A program made the position numbers and the translations under genes. The notes below the pieces were generated by a model. The model was given only the letters and a program-made list of their open reading frames with translations. It made no database searches and had not been told where the DNA came from. From NCBI GenBank assembly GCA_049115735.1, contig JAGDZP010000005.1, forward strand, positions 310,001-374,000: a DNA stretch of 64,000 bases, written 5' to 3'. Below are positions 1 to 9,094 of this stretch, piece after piece. The DNA is from CAXBNB01 sp049115735. GTDB taxonomy: Bacteria; Bacteroidota; Bacteroidia; Cytophagales; Cyclobacteriaceae. The stretch's first letter is position 1, and each line of letters begins with the position of its first letter.

Positions 1-116
1 TTAATTTTAATGTCAACAGTTTCCTTAAAAAGGCTATCCTGATAGTCCCAGGCCTTTTTATAGTCAATCAAACCAAGGTTGATAAATTTCGTTCTCTTAT
101 TGATTTTTGAGTTCAT
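1..116 (-). CDS. lipB: Lipoyl(octanoyl) transferase LipB, N-terminal fragment
   Basis: Only the first 38 codons are inside the window; the gene runs off the left edge. From the ATG at 116 the protein reads MNSKINKR followed by NLGLIDYKKAWDYQDSLF. This is the typical LipB N-terminus, with the conserved 'LG.IDY..AW..Q..L' block. LipB moves octanoate from acyl carrier protein onto lipoyl domains of dehydrogenase complexes and the glycine cleavage H protein in the cytoplasm. The short length keeps the call below certainty. A candidate -7 box lies just upstream at 133-140. The neighbouring lipoprotein gene is divergent, so both may share the short control region. Confidence 0.8.
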   Translation of the reverse strand, partial: MNSKINKRTKFINLGLIDYKKAWDYQDSLFKETVDIKI

Positions 117-132
117 ATTAATTTCAGAAGCT

Positions 133-140
133 CAAAGGTA
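133..140 (-). promoter_or_regulatory. Candidate -7 promoter box for lipB
   Basis: The minus strand reads TACCTTTG, a full match to the Bacteroidota -7 consensus TAnnTTTG, 17 nt upstream of the lipB ATG. No convincing -33 TTTG is seen at the usual spacing, so the call is tentative. Confidence 0.35.
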
Positions 141-170
141 GAGTTAAAAAATCAAAGTAAATTGCCTGCT

Positions 171-740
171 ATGAAAATGACTTATTCGTGCGTCTTTGTA
201 CTTGGTATTTGTGGCCTGCTTGGCGCATGTGTCGAGCCGCCACCACAAGAAGTACTTGAAACAAAGGATATGTCACACTTTCTGGACATTGACTCTTTAA
301 TCAATTCAAATATTATTGGGCAGAACGGTCGAAAGCTGAGGAAGCATGTAGGTCTAAGTGGCTCTAATGAAGAGCAATTCTTCATTTCAGACACTACACT
401 GTTACAAAACGATTTGGAAATTTTCAAAGACTTGCCTTTGAATGCACCAACCCTAAAAGAACAGTATACCATCACAAAAGAGGGAACAGATACCAATTAC
501 CTGCGAATAACAGGAGCAGGTCCTCAGTGGATGAAAATATCTCGAACCTTACAGTTTGCTTCTATCAGCGCGATTCGCGGAGAGCATTCAGAATCTAATT
601 TGTTTTTTGATTCGAATAAAAAGTATCATTTGCAATTTGATGGTGATCAGAAAATATCGAGCTATGAGTTTTCCGGGTATCAAAAAATCCTTTTTATGGA
701 TAGTGTCTTTTTCAAAATTGCTGCCAAATTTGAGCCCTAG
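171..740 (+). CDS. Hypothetical lipoprotein
   Basis: About 189 residues. An upstream in-frame TTG at 162 exists, but the ATG at 171 gives a compact lipoprotein signal: MKMTYSC, a hydrophobic stretch, then the lipobox LLGAC with the lipidated Cys about 20 residues in. The mature part has no family I recognise. It is mixed polar/hydrophobic with several aromatic beta-strand-like segments (for example KYHLQFDGDQKISSYEFSGY), which suggests a periplasmic beta-rich protein anchored in a membrane. It is divergent from lipB and its stop lies 3 nt from the stop of the convergent MscS gene. Function unknown. Confidence 0.7.
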   Translation: MKMTYSCVFVLGICGLLGACVEPPPQEVLETKDMSHFLDIDSLINSNIIGQNGRKLRKHVGLSGSNEEQFFISDTTLLQNDLEIFKDLPLNAPTLKEQYTITKEGTDTNYLRITGAGPQWMKISRTLQFASISAIRGEHSESNLFFDSNKKYHLQFDGDQKISSYEFSGYQKILFMDSVFFKIAAKFEP

Positions 741-743
741 GAT

Positions 744-2348
744 TTACTCCTTCTCTTTTGAAAAATACTCTTCCAATTTCTTCTTAAGTACACTCTTTGA
801 TTCGTAGGTCGGTGACAAGGAGTCTTCTCCTGGTATATTTTCAATGTGAAGTGTCTGCGTTGGGAATGCAAAATTGACCCCAAGTTCTTCGGCTAATTTC
901 ACAACCTCGATGAGCACCTCGTGACGAGCCCTAAGCTCTTCTGACCAGGTTGGTACTGTGAAGAAAATATAGAACATCACGTTGAGCGATGAATCAGCCA
1001 TATCGTTAAAATGCACTTCGAAATAATCCTTTCGTGTTTGAGGATGCCTTTTTACGATTTCTTTCAGACCGTCTACAAAAATTTCAATCAGCTCGGCTGG
1101 GGTATCGTAGGTCAGGGCAATCTGCGTATAAAACCTTCTGTACTTTCTAAGGCCATGGTTATCTATGGTGCTATCCGCCAAGTGACCATTCGGTACGTAA
1201 ACCACAGAATTTCGGAATGTTCTGACCCTCGTTGACCTAAACCCAACCTCTTCCACCGATCCATCTATCGAACCGGAAGTAATCCAGTCCCCAATTTGAA
1301 ATGGTTTATCAATAAATATCATCAAAGAACCGAAGAAATTCTTAATGGTATCCTGGGCGGCAAGTGCGAATGCCAAACCTCCAATAGATAGTCCGGTAAG
1401 TAAGGGTAGAATCGGGACATTTAGGTTTTCAAGTATAAAAAGTGCACCTACTATTACGATGAATGTTTTCAGTGATTTTCTAAAAAGAGGTACTAATTGA
1501 TCGTCCAGGGTGCTTTCAGTTTTGCTGGCCAGCTTCTGTAAATAAAAAGCCAGAATGTCCGCCATTTTGTAGAAAACAATAATTCCGAAAAGAGGCAACA
1601 GTGCTCTCAAACCTGGTTCGATGTATTTGGCAGATCCAACGGGCAATTGTAGTACAGGAACAAAGATTACTAGGAGCAAAACAACAAAAAACAGACTCAA
1701 TGGCCTGGCAACAGGTATTATATATTCCCCCGCAATTTTTTCGTAACCGGAAGATATCAGTAAGCGCAGGATGAGCTTTTCAAATAGCAGGGTAAATAAC
1801 TTGTGGATTAGAAAACCCAGAAATGCCAAAATCAGAATGCCAAAATGTTGCCATAGAGCCAGGCCTAAGATTTTTTGAGCACCAATGTTGGGCAGCATTT
1901 TTAGCAGCTTATCAGTACCAAAGCGAAAGACACTGGCGTGTGCATTTTTTATGGCTTCAATGGAGCGAGACTGAAACCTCCAGAGAGACCCTTCCTTAGT
2001 TAAGAATATTTCGGGATACCTACTGGACAAGACATAGCGTTGCTTTTTCGAGTTCTCATCTGTGAAATTCGGATCCTTCGGAACCTCATCCATATAAATG
2101 TAGATGCCCTCGCCATCTAGTACTTGCTTAAGCTTTTTTGCAATATTAATTCTGGTTTCCAGAGCCAGATTAGTTCCACCGATTATGGAGGCTGCCTTAG
2201 CCGGATCATAACCCTCTTCATTGAGATGGTAGAGGAGTGTAAATAGGCTTTGGTATGGCGACTGCAATGCCACGGAATCCGGATTTTGCGCCTGGGTCGT
2301 TAAACTCGTATGGATAAGAAAAGCAAAGAGTGAGAGTAGCCTTTTCAT
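744..2348 (-). CDS. MscS-family mechanosensitive ion channel
   Basis: 534 residues. A signal peptide (residues 1-21, ending TQAQ) is followed by an extramembrane segment to about 160, then transmembrane helices near 165-190, 215-235, 245-270 and 295-335. The last helix is the pore helix TM3, with the Gly/Ala-rich run LSIGGLAFALAAQDTIKNF. Directly after it comes the MscS beta domain signature (FIDKPFQIGDWI, then V.EVGFRSTRVRTF). The channel would release solutes on hypo-osmotic shock. The protein is longer than E. coli MscS (286 residues) because of the N-terminal periplasmic part. It is the last gene of the minus-strand run that starts at the PorU/PorV genes, 47 nt after the M16 gene. Confidence 0.92.
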   Translation of the reverse strand: MKRLLSLFAFLIHTSLTTQAQNPDSVALQSPYQSLFTLLYHLNEEGYDPAKAASIIGGTNLALETRINIAKKLKQVLDGEGIYIYMDEVPKDPNFTDENSKKQRYVLSSRYPEIFLTKEGSLWRFQSRSIEAIKNAHASVFRFGTDKLLKMLPNIGAQKILGLALWQHFGILILAFLGFLIHKLFTLLFEKLILRLLISSGYEKIAGEYIIPVARPLSLFFVVLLLVIFVPVLQLPVGSAKYIEPGLRALLPLFGIIVFYKMADILAFYLQKLASKTESTLDDQLVPLFRKSLKTFIVIVGALFILENLNVPILPLLTGLSIGGLAFALAAQDTIKNFFGSLMIFIDKPFQIGDWITSGSIDGSVEEVGFRSTRVRTFRNSVVYVPNGHLADSTIDNHGLRKYRRFYTQIALTYDTPAELIEIFVDGLKEIVKRHPQTRKDYFEVHFNDMADSSLNVMFYIFFTVPTWSEELRARHEVLIEVVKLAEELGVNFAFPTQTLHIENIPGEDSLSPTYESKSVLKKKLEEYFSKEKE

Positions 2349-2395
2349 AGAATTACTTGGTGTAAGTGTCTAAATGAAATAACTATCGAATGTAA

Positions 2396-3664
2396 TTATT
2401 TTTTGCCAACAATGGCATAATGTACATCGTCCAGATTCAAATACTGATTCGCTATTTGCAACAAATTTTCAGGAGTAGTTGTCAGGAGTGATTCGAAAAA
2501 TTTATTATAGTATTCATAGGTTAAGCCGTGATTGAATATTCCTTTAAACTTTTCCATCAATTGGAATGGCGTAGAAACACTGCTCAAAAAAGACCCAGCC
2601 ATGTAGTTTCTCACAGTTTCCAGTTCCTCCTGTGAGATGAGTTCATGCTTTAATAGGTCGAGTTCTTTATGTATTTCGTTCAGGGCGTCCTCAGTACTCT
2701 CAGCAATTACATCTGCACTCACTACCAGAAAAGATGCATGTTGTAAGAAAATGGGATATGAATGCACTCCATAAGTATAGCCTTTATCTTCCCTCAGGTT
2801 CTTCATTAGGCGGGAGCTGAAATATCCTCCCAGGATTTCATTTAATAAGACCAATTGATAATGATCCAAATGTTTTTTATCTGGAATTGGCCAGGCCATT
2901 CTTATTGAGGATTGAACGCTTTCCTCTTTTTCCACATAGATATTCTTAGTTCCACCAGTTGATTGTTTACGGCTAGAATCACTTGTACCGACTATTGGCG
3001 CTTGCGAATAATATTTTTCTACTAATTTTATTTCTTCATCTCCAACAAGACCACTCAGAAAAAACACCGGATCATTATAGAAAGACTCTTTATAGTACTT
3101 TTCTATTTTGTTTTTTTCTAACGCCACAACTTCCGATTGGGAAATAGACTTCCCATACGGGTGATCGGTTCCGAATAAAGCCTCACGAATTTTTCTGGAT
3201 GCCAGAAAACTGTTCTTCTCAAGGTTGACCTTTAGGTGTTGAATTTTATTGGTCTTGAGCAGGTCAATTTCCTTTTGTTCAAAAGCCGGGTTATAAAGTA
3301 TTTCGGAAAGTAGTGATACTACTTTTTCAAAGTGTTTGACGGGACTGTAAACCACAATTGATGTATTATCGAACCCCGGATTTATCTCAAGAAAGGAACC
3401 ATAAAACTCAAATAACCCGGCTATTTCATGTGAGGATTTTGAGGCGCTTCCTTCGGGTAGCAACTTGGAAGTTATCCACGACAGACCTTCTCGTTTTTCA
3501 TTCCAGATGGCTGATTTTAAAAGGATTTCAAATTTCAATACATGTTGATCTCCAGCATTGATGCAGTACAGATCAGATCCTTTGTTAAATGAAATCTTCT
3601 CAGGATGCTTTAGGTTAGGGTTGGTGATTGCTCCGGAAGGTGGAGCAATGGTTCTATCAAGCAT
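2396..3664 (-). CDS. M16-family peptidase homologue, apparently non-catalytic
   Basis: 422 residues, about the length of a two-domain M16B half-protein. The C-terminal M16 domain is clear: GGYFSSRLMKNLREDKGYTYG near residue 285 carries the conserved R/Y substrate-binding block. The N-terminal domain has the fold landmarks (LLKSAIWNEKREGLSWITSKLL). The zinc motif HxxEH, expected near residue 60, is replaced by residues around SASKSSHEIAGLFE, so zinc hydrolysis is unlikely. No signal peptide is seen. The ATG overlaps the porV stop by one base (TAATG), indicating translational coupling. It may be the inactive partner of a heterodimeric M16 protease encoded elsewhere, or a chaperone-like factor. 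Confidence 0.85.
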   Translation of the reverse strand: MLDRTIAPPSGAITNPNLKHPEKISFNKGSDLYCINAGDQHVLKFEILLKSAIWNEKREGLSWITSKLLPEGSASKSSHEIAGLFEFYGSFLEINPGFDNTSIVVYSPVKHFEKVVSLLSEILYNPAFEQKEIDLLKTNKIQHLKVNLEKNSFLASRKIREALFGTDHPYGKSISQSEVVALEKNKIEKYYKESFYNDPVFFLSGLVGDEEIKLVEKYYSQAPIVGTSDSSRKQSTGGTKNIYVEKEESVQSSIRMAWPIPDKKHLDHYQLVLLNEILGGYFSSRLMKNLREDKGYTYGVHSYPIFLQHASFLVVSADVIAESTEDALNEIHKELDLLKHELISQEELETVRNYMAGSFLSSVSTPFQLMEKFKGIFNHGLTYEYYNKFFESLLTTTPENLLQIANQYLNLDDVHYAIVGKK

Positions 3665-4857
3665 TAATTGTAAACGGGTGCGGAATCATCGATCCCTTTA
3701 TCGAAATTAAACAGGATTGAAAATCGAATGGTTTCAGCAAGGGGATGGTTTTGAACCGGGGGTATAAGGTATGAAAAATCCACACCAAACTTTTGATATC
3801 TAAACCCAAGACCAACAGTCAGGTACTTTCTTCCGCCTTTGCTATCTCCTTCGTGAAAGTAACCGGCACGAGCAGCAAAAACTTCGCGATACCAGTATTC
3901 AGCTCCTGCAGCGATTGTAAATTCTTTTAATTCCTCCGAAAAACCATCGGGTGCGTCACTGAATGAACCGAACATGCCACTGATCAGGTTTCTATCTGGG
4001 TCTTTACCTCTGGTAATGTTGCCATTTTCATCACGGACAGGCGGTGTTGGTACCATTAATTTGTTAAAGTCCAGTGCGAATGTTATTGAATTATATGGGT
4101 CAAGGTTTGTTTTCACTGCCGAACCAATTCTCAGGTTTGTAGGAATGAAGTCCGCATTTGATTCATTGCTATAGGTTACTTTCTGACCGATGTTTGAAAT
4201 ATGAGCACCAAAAGAAACTTCAGTATCCCTGCCGCTAACGGCTATTTTTTTGGTATAATAAAACCCTAAATCCACGGCAACACTTTTTCCAGACTGGGCA
4301 CCATCTGTTCCGGAATAGCTGCCAGAAAGGTTTGACCAGATATACCTACCAGTAACACCAAGCCCAATATTTTCTGTTAGTTTTCGGGAGTAAGTGAAGT
4401 CAATGGCTAGTTCTCTAGGGTTCTCTAACCCAAGACTAAAGCCTTCTTCGTTTGTAAGCTGTATCTCACCCAGGTCAAAGTACCTCAATGATGTGGAGAT
4501 TGTTTGAACGCGATTTATTTTGTAAAAACCAGAGAGGTAGGAAATTGACATATCGTCAACAATTTTCCCTAACCAGGGAGTGTAAGACGCTGACATGCCA
4601 TAGTCCTGTTTGATAAATGCAAGTTTACCGTTGTTCCAATGCGTAGAATTCGCATCAGCTTCAGTGGCCACACCTGTATCGCCCATTCCGGATGCCCTAG
4701 AGTCCGGGGCAAAATTGATGAACGGAACTGCAGTTGTAATCACCCTTCGCGTTGTGTCCTGACCATATAGTACGCCCGAAGTTTGGGCGAAGCATTGAAA
4801 ACTGCCTAGAGACATCAAGGCCAATATGGTGAATATGTATTTTAATCTATTGATCAT
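3664..4857 (-). CDS. porV: Type IX secretion outer-membrane protein PorV (LptO)
   Basis: 397 residues with a signal peptide (to FAQ at about 25), then the family's N-terminal block with ITTAVPFINFAPDSRASGMGD and a series of amphipathic beta strands ending in an aromatic-rich C-terminus (RFSILFNFDK). PorV is a FadL-like 14-strand barrel that delivers T9SS cargo from the translocon to the PorU sortase on the outer membrane. It lies 28 nt downstream of porU on the same strand, the usual Bacteroidota order, and its stop overlaps the next start. Length matches the family. Confidence 0.95.
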   Translation of the reverse strand: MINRLKYIFTILALMSLGSFQCFAQTSGVLYGQDTTRRVITTAVPFINFAPDSRASGMGDTGVATEADANSTHWNNGKLAFIKQDYGMSASYTPWLGKIVDDMSISYLSGFYKINRVQTISTSLRYFDLGEIQLTNEEGFSLGLENPRELAIDFTYSRKLTENIGLGVTGRYIWSNLSGSYSGTDGAQSGKSVAVDLGFYYTKKIAVSGRDTEVSFGAHISNIGQKVTYSNESNADFIPTNLRIGSAVKTNLDPYNSITFALDFNKLMVPTPPVRDENGNITRGKDPDRNLISGMFGSFSDAPDGFSEELKEFTIAAGAEYWYREVFAARAGYFHEGDSKGGRKYLTVGLGFRYQKFGVDFSYLIPPVQNHPLAETIRFSILFNFDKGIDDSAPVYN

Positions 4858-4885
4858 GTTTTGAATTTTGAGAGCACAAAGTTAA

Positions 4886-7800
4886 TTAATTATAAATAAC
4901 AAACTTTCTATGTATTTGATTTTTAGCACCATCCAAGGTACTACTGAAACTAATTGAGTAAATATATATTCCATTCTCCAATGGATTTCCGTTCGAATCC
5001 CTAACATTCCAGAGAATTTGGTCACGATCCCCTGAGCTATCATCAAAACGGTAAGTGTTTTTGAATATTTTCCTTCCTTGCAAGTTTATAATTTCAAGCT
5101 CCGCAATTAATTCTTCTCCAATTCTATCATGAGAAAACTGGAAGGAGATACCTTCGGACATTCCAATGACAAATGGGTTGGGATATAAAGAGACATCATT
5201 GATTTCCAGAGTGCTTTCATTTGTTATCACAAATTCAAATTCACTTTCCCCAAGATTGTTATAGGTATCATAGGCTCTAAGCGCGATCGAATGCCTGCCA
5301 GGTTCCAAACCGGAAAGAGAATAGGTCACCCAACCTTCCTGATATGTATCCAAAGCGGCGGAATAAAATTGATTGAGAATTATCTCCTCCTGATCGTCTA
5401 TCGTGATTGTGATATTTTGATCAAACCCCTGATTTGAAATATTTATACCGTTTTCATCGAACAGACGAGCTAGCAAAATAGGCGAGGGACCCACACTTTG
5501 TCCATTTAGAAAATCAGTGTCATTTATGTACAAACTAATTTCAGGAGGAGTGATGTCGGATATTGCGTCAGCGTTGGACCCACCAACTTTTAAATCAATA
5601 TTGGCTCCATTAGCATCTTCAGATTTTTCGTTATTCACTGCATACATGCTTACTTTTCCTTCGCCGAAAACATAAGATATGTTTTTGGGCACCACAAACT
5701 CTATTGCAAACAGGCCTGAGTTAACTGAAGCATCTCCCTTGAATAGGAGCGCATCTCTCTGGTCATAGTTCTTAGAGGTTGTACCTTCATCACCTAATGT
5801 AGTAAACTTTGAGTTTTTGTCGAAAACCACGACTGTGATCTTACCATCAAAACTATCTACAATTGACTGGTCAGCTCTTCTCACTTCTCCTGTAAGCCTG
5901 ATTTTGCCAAGCGCTTTTAAAGTATCTGAGCTGTCCACAACTTTTCCATTCACTCCGGTGATTGCTAAGTCATACTTGGGAAACGCGAGATTCATTGTAG
6001 GATCACCGAGCAGTGCGAAATTTCTATTTTTCGCTCCTTCCAAACTATTGTTTTTAGTGTTCTTAATAATGTCACCCAGACTTGGAAACTCACCGTTTGT
6101 TTTCTTCATTGCTGCGAAGTAATAGGCCTCATTTAATATGAAGTTGGTATTTGAAAAAACCGGCCTGGTGGATGTAAGTAATGCTATAGCACCACCATTA
6201 GGATTGAGTAACGTCTTTTCTCCACCAGAGACTCTATTCGGATTGTCATAATTCCCAAATACACAGGTAGCAGTGATAAGGAAAGGAAGTTTTGTTCTGT
6301 TTTTTAACTCTACAATTTGATTCTCATCAATAATTTTTTCCACAGTTAACTGGGACTCATTTCCATGTCCAGTATAATTAATGATGATTTTCCCCTCGGC
6401 AATAGACTCTTCAAACGCTTTTCTGGCTGATGGCGATGATTGACCAGAAGGGCTGGATATTTGTTCATAGGCATCCAAAAACAATTTGTGCGTGTTGAAT
6501 TCATTGCGAGTGTTTTCTACATAGGAAGCCAAATAGTCTGCATCTCTTTGGTGAATATTTCCATCGCCATCATCGGCTATAAAGAGCATTTCATTACGCC
6601 ATTCGCCAAAAGCATTGGGGCTGGTATCATATCTAATGATCTTATTTACGACCTGCCTGGCTTCTTCCACAGTATTTACCGGCAATCTACCTATTCCAAT
6701 TTCCAAGGTGTGATCACCTGATTTGTTTTCAATCCACTCACCTTCATTTTCTTCCATAAAACCAAAAAAGTCATCCGATGAAAAATTATATAAGGGGTGC
6801 AGGGTATTTCTAGCCTCATATACAGGCACATAGTTATTTTTATTGATGGCCCGGTCCTTATAATCATAAGAGCAATCGCCGAAAAGAAGTACATGTTTAA
6901 GCTTCTCAGTATTCTTATTATAAATGAAACGAATGAAATCGCGTATGGCTGAAACGTCCTGCATGCCAGATGAAAATTCATTATAGATTTGATCCACGGT
7001 GACGATGTGAATAGAAAAACCATCAATCATGCTTTCCCGATGAATTTTGAGTTGCTTTGCTTGCGTGAGGAATTTGTCATGGGTGATGAAAATAGCATCA
7101 ACAGAACCAAGGCTGTGTAAGTTTTGATTTTCCACTTTTTTTGAAAACAATGGCTCAGGAAATTCAGAGCCTGAAAATGCTACTAGTTCAGAATGGTCTG
7201 ACTCTACACCAAATACTGCTTTGCTTCCTTGAAGTTCAAACTCCTGCTCAGTCACATTCACTGGGTCAGACACATCCCAAATGTTAAATTCCTGAGAAGC
7301 CGCGCTTAGCTCCAATGTCGTGGGAGCCCCAGTTGTATTATAAAAGTGAAGATAATTATTGGTCATCTGCAGATCGAATTCCGACTGCAATAGGATATAA
7401 TCCAGAAAACCGGTAGATGTGCCGGTACTAGCCGTATTGTATTTGAAGGACATGCTCAGTCCATTTTCTAGACTGCTTAATTCTGACGAATGAACTTCAA
7501 ACAAGGCCTTTTTGGTTTTGCCCTTTTGCGCATAGGTCTGATTTAGCACTTTTTCCACTTCAATGTTTCCCAGGCTCTTGCCGTTCATGCTTACATCAAA
7601 AGACGTATTCCCAAACGACTGGGCCATTACGTTGGTCTGGATTTTTATTTTGCCCTTTGGTGCTATTCCCTTGGTGTCAATATTAAAATCATGATCGAGA
7701 TTGCTGGAGGAAAACCGTTCGCCAAACCAATGCCTTCCACCCCTGATGAGGTTTGTTTCGTCTAATTCGTAGGTATAAACAAATTGTCCAGTAGTCGTTT

Positions 7801-8293
7801 TCGGTAAATCAATTCCAGCATTGGATCTAACAGCGATTCTCTTCCCCTGTGATTCTTTTATTGTCAAAAAATAGAATGTAGTATCACTATATAAATTCTT
7901 TTCATAGAGAAAGGAATCATCTTCTGTATTGTAACTGATTAGATCGGGTGAATTACCAAAGAATAGGATGAAGTCACCTTCGTCAAATTTTCCATCAGAT
8001 TCCCCACTTATTAGAATTGCATTTTCTAAGAGGTCATCAGGCCGAGATGCGCTATTCGCTTGGGGCAGCATCCCATTTGCCCCGTTTCCGTATAAGGCAA
8101 TATTTCTTGGGTCAATATTGTCAGGAGACAGACCCAGGCTGCTCAGATATTCACGATCTATTTTGTAAATGCCTTTTTCTAAAACTCCAATTTTGAACCA
8201 CTCACCATTTTGTAAAACAGAGTTTGACTTCTGGCCAGAGACGGAAGTTGTCTGGAGGCAAATGAGCGCAAAGAAGAAAATGAATTGTTTCAT
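4886..8293 (-). CDS. porU: Type IX secretion sortase PorU (C25 peptidase)
   Basis: 1135 residues: signal peptide (1-20, ending SVSGQ), an N-terminal propeptide-like region, a gingipain-type C25 catalytic domain from about 395 to 770, a beta-rich linker, and a T9SS C-terminal sorting domain (SLYPNPFVIG near 1040). Catalytic residues are visible: His in YTGHGNES at about 643 and Cys in TATCVFGNYDNP at about 676. PorU removes the C-terminal signal of T9SS cargo and attaches the protein to a surface lipid. It is followed by porV on the same strand. A stop-adjacent hairpin of pssA lies about 85 nt upstream of its start. Confidence 0.95.
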   Translation of the reverse strand: MKQFIFFFALICLQTTSVSGQKSNSVLQNGEWFKIGVLEKGIYKIDREYLSSLGLSPDNIDPRNIALYGNGANGMLPQANSASRPDDLLENAILISGESDGKFDEGDFILFFGNSPDLISYNTEDDSFLYEKNLYSDTTFYFLTIKESQGKRIAVRSNAGIDLPKTTTGQFVYTYELDETNLIRGGRHWFGERFSSSNLDHDFNIDTKGIAPKGKIKIQTNVMAQSFGNTSFDVSMNGKSLGNIEVEKVLNQTYAQKGKTKKALFEVHSSELSSLENGLSMSFKYNTASTGTSTGFLDYILLQSEFDLQMTNNYLHFYNTTGAPTTLELSAASQEFNIWDVSDPVNVTEQEFELQGSKAVFGVESDHSELVAFSGSEFPEPLFSKKVENQNLHSLGSVDAIFITHDKFLTQAKQLKIHRESMIDGFSIHIVTVDQIYNEFSSGMQDVSAIRDFIRFIYNKNTEKLKHVLLFGDCSYDYKDRAINKNNYVPVYEARNTLHPLYNFSSDDFFGFMEENEGEWIENKSGDHTLEIGIGRLPVNTVEEARQVVNKIIRYDTSPNAFGEWRNEMLFIADDGDGNIHQRDADYLASYVENTRNEFNTHKLFLDAYEQISSPSGQSSPSARKAFEESIAEGKIIINYTGHGNESQLTVEKIIDENQIVELKNRTKLPFLITATCVFGNYDNPNRVSGGEKTLLNPNGGAIALLTSTRPVFSNTNFILNEAYYFAAMKKTNGEFPSLGDIIKNTKNNSLEGAKNRNFALLGDPTMNLAFPKYDLAITGVNGKVVDSSDTLKALGKIRLTGEVRRADQSIVDSFDGKITVVVFDKNSKFTTLGDEGTTSKNYDQRDALLFKGDASVNSGLFAIEFVVPKNISYVFGEGKVSMYAVNNEKSEDANGANIDLKVGGSNADAISDITPPEISLYINDTDFLNGQSVGPSPILLARLFDENGINISNQGFDQNITITIDDQEEIILNQFYSAALDTYQEGWVTYSLSGLEPGRHSIALRAYDTYNNLGESEFEFVITNESTLEINDVSLYPNPFVIGMSEGISFQFSHDRIGEELIAELEIINLQGRKIFKNTYRFDDSSGDRDQILWNVRDSNGNPLENGIYIYSISFSSTLDGAKNQIHRKFVIYN

Positions 8294-8378
8294 CGAAGAA
8301 TGAACAATAAAATTGAAGTTTAAAGTTCCTTTGAAAAACGGTCGAAATTAGCTCATATTGAGAATTATGAAAGATTTT

Positions 8379-8392
8379 GTCTCAAAAGAGAC
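8379..8392 (-). terminator. Short hairpin just after pssA
   Basis: GTCTC and GAGAC flank a 4-nt loop, starting 1 nt after the pssA stop codon, with A/T runs on both sides. It could end the hydrolase-pssA transcript before porU. The 5-bp stem and the lack of a clean T tract on the minus strand make this weak. Confidence 0.3.
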
Positions 8393-8393
8393 C

Positions 8394-9092
8394 TCATTTT
8401 TCTTTTGCTGAAGGCAACATGTTCTGAATTATTGAGGTCAAAATGTACAAAGTGATAATTATAGGTATGGCTAGGAACTGGAAAAGGAACATCAAAGCGA
8501 TAGCAATTACCAAAAATGAAATTTTCACCTCATTGCCCTTCCAGCTAAATTTTTTGAACTTGAAAGCCATAAACTTTATATCTGAAACCAGCAAAAGAGA
8601 AAATACTACAGTCACAACAGAAAGAAAAGTAACATTTTGTAACAATGGCAAGAAGATCCCTTCACTGATCAGCAGTGGAATGGAAGTAAAGAAAAGAGCG
8701 TTTGCGGGCGTATTCAGTCCATAGAAAACGACCAACTGCCTTTCATCATTATTAAACTTGGCCAGCCGCAATGCTGAAAATACAGCTATAAAAATAGCCA
8801 GATATGGAAGTAAGTCATGGTCGCTGTATTGCTTCAAGAGTGAATATACCAGCAGGGATGGCACCACCCCGAATGAGACTAAGTCGGCCAATGAATCTAA
8901 GTCCTTTCCTATTGGGGAAGTGCTTGAAGTAAGGCGGGCGGAAAAGCCATCCAGAAAATCAACTACACCGGCTAGCCACACATAATATGGCACATATTCC
9001 AACTTGCCTTCAAAGATTTCTATGATGGCCAGGCAACCCAAAATAAGGTTGATGCTCGTAAAAATATTAGGAATGTATCCCTTTTTGGTCAT
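8394..9092 (-). CDS. pssA: CDP-diacylglycerol-serine O-phosphatidyltransferase
   Basis: 232 residues. The CDP-alcohol phosphotransferase signature D-x2-D-G-x2-A-R-x8-G-x3-D-x3-D is complete (DFLDGFSAR, then GKDLDSLAD) at about residues 45-70. About six to eight hydrophobic helices follow, including a long C-terminal pair. The enzyme makes phosphatidylserine from CDP-diacylglycerol and serine at the inner membrane, the first step to phosphatidylethanolamine. The DLDSLADLVSFGVVPS block and size fit the type II PssA subfamily common in Bacteroidota. It begins 2 nt after the stop of the upstream hydrolase gene, so the two form an operon. Confidence 0.92.
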   Translation of the reverse strand: MTKKGYIPNIFTSINLILGCLAIIEIFEGKLEYVPYYVWLAGVVDFLDGFSARLTSSTSPIGKDLDSLADLVSFGVVPSLLVYSLLKQYSDHDLLPYLAIFIAVFSALRLAKFNNDERQLVVFYGLNTPANALFFTSIPLLISEGIFLPLLQNVTFLSVVTVVFSLLLVSDIKFMAFKFKKFSWKGNEVKISFLVIAIALMFLFQFLAIPIIITLYILTSIIQNMLPSAKEK

Positions 9093-9094
9093 GC

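Noticed and set aside
162..170. TTG start for the lipoprotein nine nt upstream
   Set aside because: The ATG at 171 gives a standard lipoprotein signal peptide; the TTG adds only three residues.
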